A DNA stretch of 64,000 nt. Source: Parascedosporium putredinis (lineage: Eukaryota; Ascomycota; Sordariomycetes; Microascales; Microascaceae). Positions 36,894-49,968 of the stretch are shown in pieces. The stretch lies in NCBI GenBank assembly GCA_949357655.1, contig CASHTG010000009.1:682001-746000 (forward strand), given 5' to 3'. Made by a program: the position numbers and the translations under genes. The notes beneath the pieces were generated by a model. It did no database searches and had not been told where the DNA came from. It saw only the letters and a program-made list of their open reading frames with translations. Each line of letters opens with the position of its first letter. Within the stretch, counting starts at the first letter, position 1.

Positions 36894-39800
36894 ATAGCTT
36901 CGGGCCCTGGCTGCTATCTCGCCCTCCCCGTCCTCCTCTTGCCTTCCTCTCTTGCCGCTGCCCAACAGCGTGTCTCGCCGTTTTCTTCTTGGCTCTTGCC
37001 CGCTTTTCTCGTGCTCCGAGGGCAAGAGAAGAGTGGGGAAATCAAAAGGTAGGGACGGCATGGCAAACATGGCAAAAATGGTTGGGAAGTTTCCGAATGC
37101 GGTAACCTGTCAGGCAATGCAGCCAATCATGCCGGGCCGTCTTTCGCCACCCGCCCCAAATCTGTCAAAGTTCAGTTGGGAGAGGATTAATTGCTTGTAC
37201 AAGTCCAGGTCGACCTTGGCCAGCCTGGCTGGCCCCAATTACACCCATGTTTCCCCCAATATCCTCCGCATCGTTTCGTTTCAGGAACACGGGGTTGGAA
37301 GAGGGTAGAATGGGAGAGGATGGAGGGGTCGAAATGCATGAACTCGAAAAAAGAGGGGCTGCAATTGCTGCCTTCTTTCGAGAACAGTACGGCAAACAGC
37401 GGAAAGCAATGAGAAGATGATTTGTTACTCAGAACAAGAAAAGAAAAAGGGAAAGAGATCCCCCGAAAGACCTGCGAAAGGGAAGAAAGAGCAACGGAGC
37501 AAGTCGAGCAAAGGATTGAGGGGCGGTGGGTGATGGGGCAACTGCGATCAATGATTACCATTTCCCGGGCCGCGTTGGAGAGATGGAGGGCATATGTCAC
37601 CGAGCTTGATAATATTCGTCTACCGGCTTTAGGCTCACCGGCCACACCTCGCTACTCGGCCACGGCTGCAATTCTACTTCTTTCCCATTCCTCCTTGAGC
37701 GATTGATCTTGTGCCTTTCTCCTTTGGCTCACCCAAGTAGTACAAACCCTACGTCCAGGAACTTTGTATCCTCGGGGGTTTTTTCTCCTCAGGGCAAGGC
37801 AGTAGAAGCGGAGAAGGCGAACAGAAGATCCTTGCTCACAGCAGGTACAAATGAATGCCGTTATAGATAGATTGCTTCCTCGAGGGGCAAGGCGACAATG
37901 GAGAGGAAGAAATAAAAGAAGAGAAAAAGATTCCTATGTTGTTATAAAAAGAAAAAAGAGAAAAAAAGAAAAGAAGGAAAAGAGGGCCTTCACCGCTGTG
38001 GACCCCTGGCGGGCGCCATCGCCAGCTCGATCATCGGGTGGTCAAAGGCACGCAGAGAACCCACGATCGCTACCAGTCCAGCTTCGGAAGGCGTAGGCGA
38101 CCTTGAAGAAAGGTATCCACTTTTGTGTCAAGTTCACCCAGCTCCGGTTGCTCTTGAATTCAACGACGCACGATTCAAAAGATTCCACTTGCTTCTCAAT
38201 ACGTCTGCAGTGCCCTCTCCTCGCCAATGATCAAAAGGAACGCTGCTTTCACGTTTTGTGGTGGTCAAATTTCCCCAGGCGCCGCCTACAGTCAGCTGCT
38301 CACTCTGCCGGCGGCTGCTCACTACAACGCTACCCCCAAATTTGAGGCCTCGCTCTCTGATCAGTTCTCGACGTGCATTGATGGTCAGGGGAAGATGATC
38401 CTAGGCGCCCACCTCTACCCATCACTATCACAGTCGATCAAAACAAAGCCAGCGTCTCGCCCGCCGTATCTTCATCTCGTCTGTGGGGAATAAGAGAAGA
38501 ATGGAGAGGGGGAGGAGAGACGAACGAGCCTGAACAAAATAAAATTACTAGGAGAAAAAAATCATGCCTCCAAGCAGGAGGTCCAGAAAATGAGAATTTT
38601 TCTTCAAATCATTGATAGACAAAGCTCGACTTTCGGATCCGGCGGTGATCGCCTTAGATCGCCCACGTCCCGAGAGAACGAACCGTCTCCCTGCTAGACT
38701 ATTATCCACGCGCTAGCCTCGGCCAGCCTAGCGGGCTAATTGGCCGAGCTCAATCAAAGCCGTCGTTGCGCTGCCGTGTTAATGCCGTTCCCAAAGGGTT
38801 ATAGGCACTTGCGGCGAGCAGCACAAACCTCCTCGCCTATCATGTCCCACGGGGCCGCGGAAAAGGGAAGAAGCAGGCTGAACAGCTTGGAAGCGATGCT
38901 CTCGCAGACTGCAGGCTGCAAGAGTGCGCAGTCCGAGGTGAATGATACCTCTTCCCGCCAGAAGGCGAAAAAAAGAAAAGTTACCAATCGCCTTTCTCTG
39001 ACGTAACTTAGCCTCGTGGTGATAGATTGTCCCACATTCGCTTCTGCTATGCCCTGCGCCTCCTAGACCCGAGAGAGCTTGGAGGTGCAGAAGCCCTCCC
39101 CGCGATGGGGGAACCGTATCCCCCGGCGAGCTGTGACTACCTTTCACGTCTTGTCGTAAGCACCGGTTGAGATGATCGCTTCAGCCGGATCTTCCTCTGC
39201 GAAAGAGAGGAACATGCGGGGAGATGCGGTGGCTTGATGCCATGTCCGGGGCTTCTCTTGGGTTAGGTGGGTTTTAATGTGACCTCGTATCTACCGCACC
39301 AGTTCTTGTAAGCCCTCATCATGATCGTAGCTGCTTCTAGTTGAGACGTAACATGGCGTCGGTCCTCCCAGCCTTGTACACCCCTCAGTCGTATGAGAAT
39401 TGTCCGTCCGGGATTGAGAACAGGACCTCAGGTAGCCCACCGGAAGATCAAGAAGGAGAAGTGGAAGCCTCGACTGAGCAGCAGGCATGATCGTCTATCT
39501 ATATAGCATCCGCCGCTTTCCTCTCAAAATTTTGCAAAGGACGGCGTGCAAGAGTGGGTTGAGCGTCTCACCTGCGCGACTGCGTGCTCAAGTGCTCAAG
39601 AGTTGAAACTTCAGAATAAACTTTTGCTTGTTTTCAGATGCCTATACAGGAACCTAAACGACATTAAATGGGAGGCGACAAAAGTGCAAAATAAAAACCA
39701 AACAAATAGAGAAGAACGTTTTGAGACAAAACCAGACGCCCCTGACACCGACTGTGACAAGCAAAGGAAATATGTAGAGAAAAAAACAAACAAACACGAG

Positions 39801-39958
39801 ACCCAATGTATGGTTACAGCATATAACCACCCCCTCAAATGCCATACTCTTGCTATCCTCCCGTCTCTCCATCCCAGCTTTCATTCTCTCTTCTCTTCCT
39901 TTCTCTCTCTCCTCCGTCCACTCCAGAAAACTAGACTACGGCCGATTCGGTCATCGTC

Positions 39959-41841
39959 TTAGTCGCTGTCCGAGTCGTCCTTCTTGCCCTTGGCAGCCTT
40001 CTTGGCCTCCTTGACGGCCTTCTTCTCCGCCTTCCTTCGCTTCCTCTCCGCCTTCTCGTCGGGGGTCTCGGCCTCCTTCTTCCTCTTCTTGGAGTCGGCA
40101 TCGTCCGCAACGGGGTCTCAACAGCCTTTGGCGCGGCCTCGATGGCCTTGGCGGGAGTGGAAGGGGCGCCGGCGGCGACGGCGGCAGCGGCTTCCTCGCC
40201 GGCAGCGCTGTAGTCCTTGTAGTCCGACTTCCACTTGGCGGGGTGCTCTCGGTTATCCGGCCGTACTTGTCAAGCTTGCCATCCGCCTTGAGCTTCTTCT
40301 TCTCCATCGCGGTAGGGCCGAGGCCCCAGCGGCGGGGTAGAGGTCACGCTCCATGATGTTACGCTTGACCTTGGCGACAACACCGTGGTCGCAGGTGGAC
40401 ATCTCGAGGGTCGACATCTGGGCGATACCCAAGCAGATGGCCTCACCCTTGGTAGTCATGAGAACAATCTCCTCGTGGTGCTCGATACCATCTTCGTATC
40501 GCAAAACTACGAAATTATGTTGTTAGCAAGACTGTATCTGGTCACCAAGGCAGACGCTAGCGTATAGGCTAGAACGAATGGGACGACTTACGTCCGGGAA
40601 GCATGAGCTTGGCACCGTAGCAGACAGCGTTGACAGCGCTGTCCTTGACCACTAGCCTCTTGTAGGTGCAGAGGAGAGACTCAAGGGGCATGATGACCTT
40701 GCGAAGGTAGGTCTCATCCCGGGTGTTGTCGTACTGCCACTGGGCATCGAGGACATCGTGGAGCGTCACCATGCTCTTGGACTCATCCATGGCACCGGAG
40801 CGGACACGACGGAGCTCCTGCATGTGCGCGCCGACACCGAGAAGAAGACCGAGGTGGACACAGAGAGTTCGGATATAAGTACCAGCTAAAATTTCATATC
40901 GTTAGTCAATATGCTCTCTCGTACAATCCCGAGGTATGTCGCGGGCATGGGTGAACCGAGTTAGGCGGAGTACAAACCTTCGCAAGAGACGCTGAACACG
41001 CCGAGACCACGGTCGTTGTCGAACTCGATGAGGTCGATCTTGTGAATGGTTCGGATACGGAGCTGACGCTTGACGGCAGAGATCAAAGGGGCCTTTGGAA
41101 GAGGGCACCAGTCAAGGTCTCGAGGGCGCGCGCGAGCTGGGCCTGGCCGCCGGGAATCCTGTCGTGGAGGCGAATGACGCAGAGATACTCCTTACCAGCA
41201 CCCTGCTGGGACTTGACGAGGCGAGTGGCGCGGTCAACGCAAACAATCAGACAACCGGTGACCTTGGGGTCCAACTACAAGCAAGCATTGTCAGCACATA
41301 ATACAGCACACGCGTGGGGTGGCAAGGAGGTTCCAGCCAGGCCCAATGCGACGGGGAAAGAGAAACCAGGCGATAATCATACAGTTCCGAGTGACCAGTC
41401 TTGTCGCACCTGAGGATGCGCTTGATCCAGGACACGACCTCGTGGGACGAAGGGTTCGAGGGCTTGTCCAGGTTGATAACACCACTCTGGATATAGGACT
41501 TGATGTCGCGCTTGTGAGGAGCGCAACCGTGGGGGATCGGGGTGAAATGCCCGGTTCGCACGAGGACTAACGAGTTAAGAATGTTAGTCTTTGCCTTTTC
41601 GCAAGGCCAACGCAGAGTCAAACTGGTCTCCCAGAAGAAAAACGGGGCTCCCAAGGAAGGATTCTCGCGCCGGTTCGGGAGCCCGGCGAGGACTTGTAAA
41701 TCAATGGCGGGACGTACGGTTGCTGTAGTTCTTCAAAAGAAGAGGCCAGTCGCTAGTATCCACGGCGGGCGTAGAAGCCTGGGGCTTAATGATTTGCTCA
41801 TCCTCCTCGGCGGAGTTCGCCTTCACAATATCCATCGTCAT
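39959..41841 (-). CDS. CBF5: H/ACA snoRNP pseudouridine synthase CBF5 (dyskerin)
   Basis: Cbf5 is the catalytic subunit of H/ACA snoRNPs, making pseudouridines in rRNA in the nucleolus. Exons are 41841-41718, 41566-41383, 41274-40978, 40885-40592 and 40506-39959, about 484 aa. Signatures: SGVINLDKPSNPSSHEVVSW; GHSGT joined across the intron to LDPKVTGCL, which carries the catalytic Asp; AGTYIRTLCVHLGLLLGVGA; and a PUA domain (RYEDGIEHHEEIVLMTTKGE). The Lys-rich tail ends KGKKDDSDSD, the usual KKE/D type. Five frame breaks (about 41391, 41092, 40336, 40243 and 40120) are each repaired by one extra base in a short G/C run. The gene is essential in yeast, so these are almost surely sequencing errors. 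The start MTMDIVKANS is the best in-frame ATG. Confidence 0.94.
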
Positions 41842-43153
41842 CTTGGCGGCGGCTGCTTCTTGATTCGTAACTCGGTTGTTTGTTTTCGCTCCTATGATCT
41901 GTAAAGAGAAGCGCCCACGGAGTCAGCAAAAAAAGAGATCAAAAATACAGCAGAGCGTCTTGTGGAAGAGGGCACGAAGTCCACAGAACCGAGCCCAGAC
42001 GCGGACCTTGCGAAATCGAACTGGGGGCAAAACGCAAGGGTAAAATTTTCGCACCTTTGATTCCTTGCTATCCCAAGCCAGAAATTACTTTTCAAAGAGA
42101 ACCCCTTGCCGAGATCTCGACAATCAATTGGACTTAGTGTCAAGCGAAACCTCCTTTGAGCTTCGTGGCGGGTGTCGTCGAGGGGTCGAGGGTCGATGGT
42201 GAGAGCGGAGGGCAAAAAGAAAGGTTAGAAGCTTTCTTTCTTCCAATTCGATTTTTTCTGCCCTTGATTGACCGCTGTTGGATGTTTGTGGTTGGAAGGA
42301 ATCCAGGGTACAGGAAATTTCTTCCTTAACATGAGTACCGCTAGATTTTGCCTAGTCTCTGTTAGTATTTTGGGTAGGACTACCGCTTGCCATGGTGGGG
42401 CAGAATTTGACGGGCGGTGAGGCGTGAAGTTTAGTGGAGCCATCTATGAGCCACATTTGTGGCTGAATAAGTGAGTTCACTCTGCTTTGTATCAGAGGTT
42501 TTCACAGCTATTCAGACACCAACCAAAATTCAACCCCTCATCTCAGTGATGAAGATATCACAGCAGCCATAATCCATTATTTTCCTCAATGGGCATGGTT
42601 TAAATGGGCCACAGTGAAATACCTGCCCGTCATATCAAAAAAAAAAAAAAAAAGAGAAAGGAAGAAAATGGGGGCAAAAAGGAAAATTGCTACACTCCTC
42701 CCGTACTTCATCTCAAGTTCTCAACCCTTCTGTAAACCTCACATTCCGAGCAAACATCGTGACCATTGTTTCATTGGGGAAAGAGTATGTCCAGTTCGAA
42801 TTAGTTTGATAGTAAGATATATACTACAGGGACTCTGCCCATCTGTCGTCTCGCACCCTACGCCCGAATCGTATGAATCCCCGAGATCAAGAATCCCCTT
42901 GTCCCACCTCGCCACGTACTAAAAAGGAGAGTTGCCTTCCCAAGCCCTCAGCGGTATCATTCCAATGCCTTCCAAACTCCGTGCTCAAAAACACATAGGG
43001 AATAAAAACAATATGTACATAAGAGAAAAAAAGGGGAGGCTCCAAGCAATCAAACATGCTCGTCGGAACCACAAATAGGGTTTTTTTTTTGGGAGGATGT
43101 TGGTTTGGTTTTGTTTCTTCTTCCCTCTCATCCTCTCGCGTAACCTCGCTCAC
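41842..43153. other. Intergenic between CBF5 and membrane-protein gene B
   Basis: About 1.3 kb hold the CBF5 promoter side and the 3' end of the next same-strand gene. A poly-A run occurs at about 42638-42652. No supported coding sequence was found. Confidence 0.5.
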
Positions 43154-44753
43154 TTAATACCCTCCGTCTCTTCTCGCCTCCTCTCCCGTGTACTGGTACC
43201 TCCGGGGCAAGCTCTCGCTCGACCTGCCGTACCCGGGGTGTTGCAGCACCGGCGCCTCAACCCTGCTCCCGTAGTGAGACGTGCTCCCCACCCCATAGAC
43301 ATCCTCTTCGTGGAAACCATCAAGGGAAACCCATCATCGGCTGCACGGCCCTTGCCCTTTGCGGGCGACGGCACCTCGATGCTGCTATCATCCCCGCCCA
43401 GCGCGAGACCAATATGCTGGACCGGCCCTTGCTCGTGCGGCGATGAACTCTGGAGGTTCACGAGGGCCCGCCGGGAGGCCAGGGCATGTGCGGCGCGGCA
43501 TCCCCGCGCTCACGGGACTGCTAAACTGGGACGAGTACGGCGAAATATACCGAGGAAACGCCTTCTCCGTCGTCGCGCTCATGGGCGAGTCGTCCCACCC
43601 TCTCAACGGCTTCTGGCTCATGGGCGTATCGTCAAACAGCCCCCTCGCCGCCGAAGCCGCCGCGGCCGCAGAGCTGCTATCGTTTCCCGACGACGACGAT
43701 CCGCCTAGGTGGCCGGCCCAGCTTTTGTGAGTGTGGGCCCCGCCGGTGGGGAAGACGCGTTGCCGAAACCGCCGAAACCGCCGCCGTTGCGGGACTCGAG
43801 CTGGCGGAGGTACGAGCGGCGCTTGCGTTTACCGATGCAGACGATGAGGAAGCCGGCGACGATGAGGAGGAAGGCGAGAGAGCCAAAGGCGACGCCGACC
43901 TTGGCGCCGAGGCCAAAGGAGCCCTCCTTGAAGTAATCCGGGGACAGGGTAGGGATGGCGGTGATGTCGGTGCCGTTGACGATGTCGGTGGAGAAGATGT
44001 CGCCTTCGATGCCGACGACCTTGCCGGCTAGGGGCTGTTGTTCACAGGCTGCGCCGAGAACGGTGAGGTCTGCGGGTTCGACGGTGTTAGTTACGGTTTA
44101 TTGTTTTTTTCGATCCCGAGAGATATCATCTCCGCCCACGGGAAAAAGGTTAAGGCTAGGTGCGCAAGGAGACTTACAGTTTCGTAGGAAGTGGTTTCCA
44201 CCGCCGATGGACAGGCAGGAAAGACACTTTGGAAGCTGAAGAGGCTGCCATGCGGCACAGTAGTCGTACGTCGACACATTGGCTGCCATGTTTTCATGGA
44301 TCACGGCCTGTTTGAGTGGCTCGCAAGAAGGCCTTTTGATTTTCCGTTAGCTGTCATGCGTCCAAGTGCCGAGAGAAGCAAAAAAGAGAACAAAAAGACT
44401 ACTCACCCAATAAGGCAGGGGTTAGATTCGGCATGACCGTCGGGATACCCATACAGACAAGAGGCCGCCGCGTAGCGCAAGTTGTAAACCAACCATTGCA
44501 CGTCCGTCTCTTTGCCAGTCGCGCTCTCCGTCACGTAGGAACTCCTCGACTCGCAGGTCACGCAGCTCTTAAACACTAATCCATCGCCGCTGGAGAAGCC
44601 GCCCTCGTCGCAAACAATGTTTTCGACTTCGGTGGAGAACAGGTCGTTGCCGCACTTGCTCGAGCAAGGCGAGCCATTTGCGACGCGGAGGGCGCCGACG
44701 AGGGAAGTCTGGAGGGTAAGAGCCGCAAAGGCTGCCGCTTTCGCCGGTCGCAT
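43154..44753 (-). CDS. Cys-rich single-pass membrane protein, paralog B
   Basis: This is a second member of the family at 32.8-34.8 kb, with the same build. The signal peptide (FAALTLQTSLVGA) is followed by LRVANGSPCSSKC, CVTCESRSSYV, DVQWLVYNLRYAAASCLYGY, NPCLIGPSCEPLKQA, YDYCAAWQ and LGAACEQQPLAGK. A membrane span (GVAFGSLAFLLIVAGFLIVC) precedes basic GKRKRRSYLRQLE and a tail with MSQKPLRGWDDSPMSATTEK and FPRYISPYSSQFSSPVSAG. Exons are 44753-44407, 44332-44178 and 44069-43154, about 473 aa. The end used here (VLQHPGYGRSSESLPRRYQY, stop 43154) is in the frame that keeps family-like sequence. The tail frame breaks near 43710 and at least once more before the end. The function is unknown; a receptor or wall-anchored role is inference. 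Confidence 0.78.
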
Positions 44754-47700
44754 TTTGTCTTTTTTCTTTTTGGCTTTGTTGTTTTCCTCTTTCGGTGCTC
44801 GTGCGAGGAATAGAGAGCGCGCGAGGAAGCGGAAGGACGAAACTGAAGCGCAAGTAAAATTCGGGGAGATTGGGGTGCGCGTTCCCGAACTTCTTCAAAG
44901 TTCGCGGGCCTACCCGTATTCTTTGTATCTAGTCTGGTCTGTCGGTTCTTTTAAGTTTCTTGTCAAGTTCGGCCGCACAAGTTGGTCTGGTCTGGCCTGG
45001 CCTGGCCGAGGTCTAGGTCATGCGGGGGTGTGTGTGGGTGGGAGAGAGAAGAGGGAGTCGTTGATCGGCTGGTGCAAGAGTGTGGCACACAGGGGATTAA
45101 GAAGAGCCCAGCTCTTAGCTCCTGTGTATGAACCGCCGGTAAGAGATGGCGAATCTTGTTCTTCTCAAAACTTGCTTTGCGATGAGAAGTGGCGGAGAAA
45201 CATGAGAAGAGAGGGGGAGTGAAGGAGGAAGCGGTCGGCGATGGCGGCGGGGGTTCCGAGATAATAAAAAGAAAACGGTCAGGTCTTGGGGGAAGGTATC
45301 GATGGGTACTTCCGCGCGCAGCAGTGGACTTCCGGCTTGGGATGCAAGCGAACACACAAGGAACCTGCAGCAAGCTGTTGTGCGGAACGTGCAAAAGAAG
45401 AGGGAAAGAAACGTTGGGTCGCAGATATATATCGGCCTCCACCTTTCACGTCTGGGTGGGTTCGGCAACTGCAGGGGACAAGGCGGATGGGAACGTGGTC
45501 ACCAATACTATGTTTTGCCGATTTGGGGATCACCTAGCTAGGAATGACTGCCGCCAAGGGAAATGAATCAAGATGGTTTCGTCTGTGAATAGATGCACGT
45601 TTGGCTCGATCTTATTTGTTCTTGCGGGTTTAGTAGTCAGGATAGTAGAGGCAAGGGACGGATGGAGATATGTATGCGGGTGAGAAGGGGTGGGCAAGAA
45701 ACCGACTGGGTTTCTCGCGCGTACGGATAGGTTTGACATGGGACTGGACTGAGTGATGGAAACGGGAGCGAAGAGAACCGATATCACACAAAACTGGCAA
45801 AGAAAGAAAAGGCTCTCGGGGGTGGGAAGCGCTCTCGGCACGGCAGAAAACATCCCATCTGGAACTGAAAAGCGCTCGAGGTAACCCTTGCCTCCTTGTA
45901 AGCTCTCAAAGTGGGCGGCGCACACACACACAGCATGGCGTTGGTGAACCTGAACATCATTCCTCCGAGAAAACACCATTTTTCCCTCACTTCCCTTCTT
46001 CCAAGTTCAGTGAGTTATGGGGTTTCCTCTTCTTCCCTTTACCTGTTCTTTTGTTTCCTCATTCTTTTTCTTCTCCTCATCTTCTTCATCCCCGCGCCCG
46101 CCACCATTTTTGCTTTCCTTTTTCTTTGCTCCGCATGCAAGCCTACACAAACTAGTCACCAGCCCCTCCCCCAGGCCATCAGTTCTCACTGAATGGCCTC
46201 TCGAACAGGTCTACGCGCCCGTAAGCCCGGAGAGGGTTCAACGCCAAGAAAAATGGGAGAGGTGGGAAACCATGGCGGACACAGAGCACCTTGCAGATCC
46301 CGTCACCTAGCGTCGGATGGTGATTGGTTCGCTGCAGGGACACGGGCAACAAGCATCGAGGGTGGGAGCAAGGGATGTTGGATTTTCCCGTACTGCCATT
46401 GAGCCAAGCAGAGCTTGGGGACAAGGGTCAGAGCTACTGCGGATCCATGGTTGGTCTGAGCTTGGAGGGCCGGGGGCCGATTTTGCGATTGAGACTCGGG
46501 GGCGACGGGACGTGAATGGTCAATGTGGAGGTGATGGGCGACATGGGGTCGGGCCAATGGCGCGGGAGCGTTGCCGATGCATCAATCGATGGGTTGCAGC
46601 GATAAACCAGGGTACCCAACCAACCCGGGTGGCCTTTTGCCTTTTTGCTGTCCAAGTGATCAGTGGGAGTGACAGAGTGGGAGAGACGGAGCAGGTGCAC
46701 GAGTGTGCTGAGCAAAAATGCATCAACAAGTAAAGGACGTGGACAGCCAGAGCCATTCAGTGAGAGAAGAAGGCACAGAAACTGGCATCAGTCCGATGCA
46801 AGGGCTCTCTCTCGCTCTCAACGTCCTGTTCCACTGATTCCTCCCTGCAGATAAGACCACACGCAACATTGAAAGTCGACACAGCTAGAGGATCGAGTGG
46901 CGTCAAAGTATCACTTGTACCTGTGTCATTTGTGCCATCTGCTCTTCTCCGCTCGCTTCAGCAACAAGCCTTTTGCCTGCCTTGCGGAGAGGGGGCACTT
47001 TGTTGCGTTGGGAGACTCGATGCAGATGTGCCGTTGCTCTCTGCCACATTTTCAACATATGGTTTGATTGTTCCTTTGGGGTCGAAAAAGATGGCCGGCC
47101 CGCGCCCGTGCCCAGGCTCCGTTGGGGGTCCCATCCATCATTCCACTCACCCTCCATGCTCTTGAAGACGGTCTGCCTCCACCTCCATCCCTCTCTCCCT
47201 CCTCCCGCCCCGCCCCAAGTCTTCAGTGCGTGCGAGAAAGGCACACCGCGACATGGGGTCCGGCGCACGGCACTAGTGAGCCTCGAACTGCGCTAGAGTA
47301 TCGCCAATTCGTCAAGACGTTGTGATGAGATTCGGGCGAATTCAGCTCCTATTGGGCGTCGAGTCTGGCCGTCCTCGTGGTCTTCAGCGGGCCTTTGTCT
47401 TCATTCTAGCCTCTTTTGTTTTCTTATCCCCTTGTCCAGTGGCTTGACCCCATCAAGACTCGACTTATTTTCCCTTTTTCATGGCCCCGGCCTGATATGA
47501 AGAGCTCACATGGGAACCAACAAAAGGTTGTGTCTGTCGATATTGGCCAAGCGATAAGAACCCATCCATGAACTCCGTAACCGAGTCATTCGAACTGGGT
47601 TCCCAAGCATAAGAACATTCGATTTCAGCTAAACAACGGAACAAAGAAAAAACGGAAGAAGAAAAAAAGACTTGGGAAGCCTCTTCGTTCGCCATGCTCT

Positions 47701-49968
47701 TCCGCTTTGGTCCTACCCCTCCCCTCAGTCGACTTGCTCCTTCTCTCCCCTCACTTGCCCTTCTTTCCATCTCGAACCTGCACGTAAGCGCCCGGCACTC
47801 CAAGTGCATACATGTACACGGTACATGCATATATCAATCGATCAATCCCCTTCAACGTCAATTACTCCACATTTCTGCACCTTTCGCTCACTTAACCCAA
47901 GTACAAGTACATCATGGATATTACATTGTAATGCATCTTCCCTTGTCTACCCTTCAACGCTCGCACCAGTTTTCCTCGCTGCATCACACATACCAAGCCC
48001 GTCCTGTTTTCTGTTTCTGCTTTTGTCCCTGAAGAACACACTGATAGCGAACTCACTCCCCACGGCAGCGGCCTCGACAGCAAACCAAGCAACCAGCCGC
48101 CGCCCACTCGCCGCGAACAGCCAAAAACAGTGGCGTGATTTCTTTTTTTTTTACTTTTCTTTCGGCAATACCTCCTAACCCAACTCGGACAATACAGAGC
48201 TGTCTCACGCGAATAGCCTCGCTTTCCTTTCCCGCTAATTCATTTTCCCCACACAATACTTGGTTGCGTCGACCATCAGCTCAGCTTACCCGCCCGTCTT
48301 GGGAAATTGCATCTCGGGTCTCTCGAGATGGCCTCACCGTTCACTGTCCACCCAGCTCGTGTCGTTTTGGTTCCCTCCCAAAAAGGAGGGTTTGTCAAGA
48401 TCTAGGGGCTGTGGCTCGTGTAAGTGTATCCCGCAGCACCCCAAATCACCAACCTCATGTGTAGCGATCGGTATTGGGTCGGCCTCTTTCAAAGAAAACA
48501 CTCGCAGAACCAACGAGCTGTTGCGCATGCGGATCTCAACATCCGCCTAGCCTATGTGACTTTCTTACCTTTCCCCTCTCCATCTATCTGTCCCGTCTCC
48601 TGCCAAACTCGGGGAAAAGAAGATCGAAAAAAAAAAAGAAAAAAAAAGACCTTTTCCTTTGCCGCCATCTTCCTCCCTCAACGCGCATATTCCATCCGGA
48701 CACCACCCCACCATCACCGAGCAGCAACCTCAACCCTCCCACCCCTAAGCGCTCGTCCCAGGCCCTTGGTTCTACCGTCCAACAGAACCATGCATGCCCT
48801 CATAAAAAACCCAACATTGACACCTCCCACGCTCCAATCCCATCTGCTGAGGCCAATGCTGTGTTTCCTGTAGTGTAGATGCTCGCCGCCTCTTCCATCA
48901 GTTCCCGGCGGCTCCGTTCTTCCACCCCCGGACATGCCACCTACTACCCTTCCCCCGTAGCGCCGAGGCCCCCTTTCGTTGTTCGTCTTCTCACTCGCCC
49001 TTGTGGTTTTCTTTTCCCCTGGAGATCAAAACTTCTCGTTTCTTTCTAGCGCATTGTAACCTTCTTTCGTGCTACACCTCCCCCTTTTCATCCTCCCTAT
49101 GGAGAAAACGTCAAAGACGTCCGACGGTGCCCCGTATTAGTCCCTCGGGGGTTGCCTGACAGGGTGCCATGGCGGCATTCATCGTAAAAGTGACACCTCG
49201 ACGGGCGCCATGCTCGCGAATGACGGCCACCTGTCGTACCGCAGGGATGCCAGTTTCTCAATCTTCTCCCCTTCTATAATTCCGCTTTCGATCGTCTTGT
49301 CCGTCCCACCAGACACATATGCTTTTGCATCCGGCATGAGAACCCCGCGTACGCGCCGAGCGCTCGAGCTGAAATAATAGTCTGACCTAGCTCGTCTCTT
49401 CGTCTTCGTCGATGCAAGTGCTAGACGACAGAGCAATTTCTACGCGCCCTTCAACTCGAAAGAGATAAGTGGGAGATGGGCAGGCTTGGAGCCGCCCGAG
49501 ATGACTCGTTCTTCGCCTTCCCCTTTCCTTATCAAAGAAGACCAGATCACGATTCTAGAAAACTCAGAGCGAGATGTCGGGGCATAGCCATGCCCAGACT
49601 CTCTCCATCTGATTTTGGCAGAGTTAATCTGATGAAACCCTGCGATGATGTGTGCGATCTTCGTTTTTCAGTGCAAGAACGGTTCATAGGCGCTCCCAAT
49701 ATGCCGGGTATTCTTATCTAAAACGTATGGTAGACGCTAAAAAAGATCAAAGACATGAAGGCAACGCACAAAAAAGTAAACCCAAAAAGAAATATGGAAA
49801 TACCCTATCAAAACTATTTGGCCCACCGACCCCTTCACCTTCGCGGTCACAAGTGCGAACGCGATGACGTTTCGAAGAGGCCGCGCGCTCGTCTCCTCCC
49901 TATATATCTCTGTACTGCAAGTGCGCTACGCAATCATGACCATGTGAATACTTGTAGATGAGCCTCTC
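44754..49968. other. 5.2 kb non-coding region upstream of membrane-protein gene B
   Basis: No gene is recognised on either strand. The region has strong strand-biased tracts: pyrimidine-rich stretches at 46020-46100, 48550-48690 and 49050-49100, and the A run AAAAAAAAAAG at about 48627. Frames up to 200 codons exist but lack signatures, plausible introns or stable codon bias. It is almost the same length as the region upstream of paralog A. Confidence 0.5.

Larger units (their letters stand above)
34771..39958. other. 5.2 kb non-coding region upstream of membrane-protein gene A
   Basis: No protein family is recognisable on either strand. The stretch holds many purine- or pyrimidine-biased tracts (GAAAA repeats at about 35046-35070, A/G-rich segments near 35345-35530 and 37890-37985) and two short tandem repeats annotated separately. 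It should contain the promoter of gene A at its left end and the CBF5 3' untranslated region at its right end. Confidence 0.5.

Noticed and set aside
43097..43708. A 203-codon rightward frame
   Set aside because: It lies antisense to the cytoplasmic tail of membrane protein B, where the leftward frame has conserved family motifs.
44617..45222. A 201-codon rightward frame upstream of membrane-protein gene B
   Set aside because: It is the antisense of the gene's signal-peptide exon and promoter, with no family resemblance.
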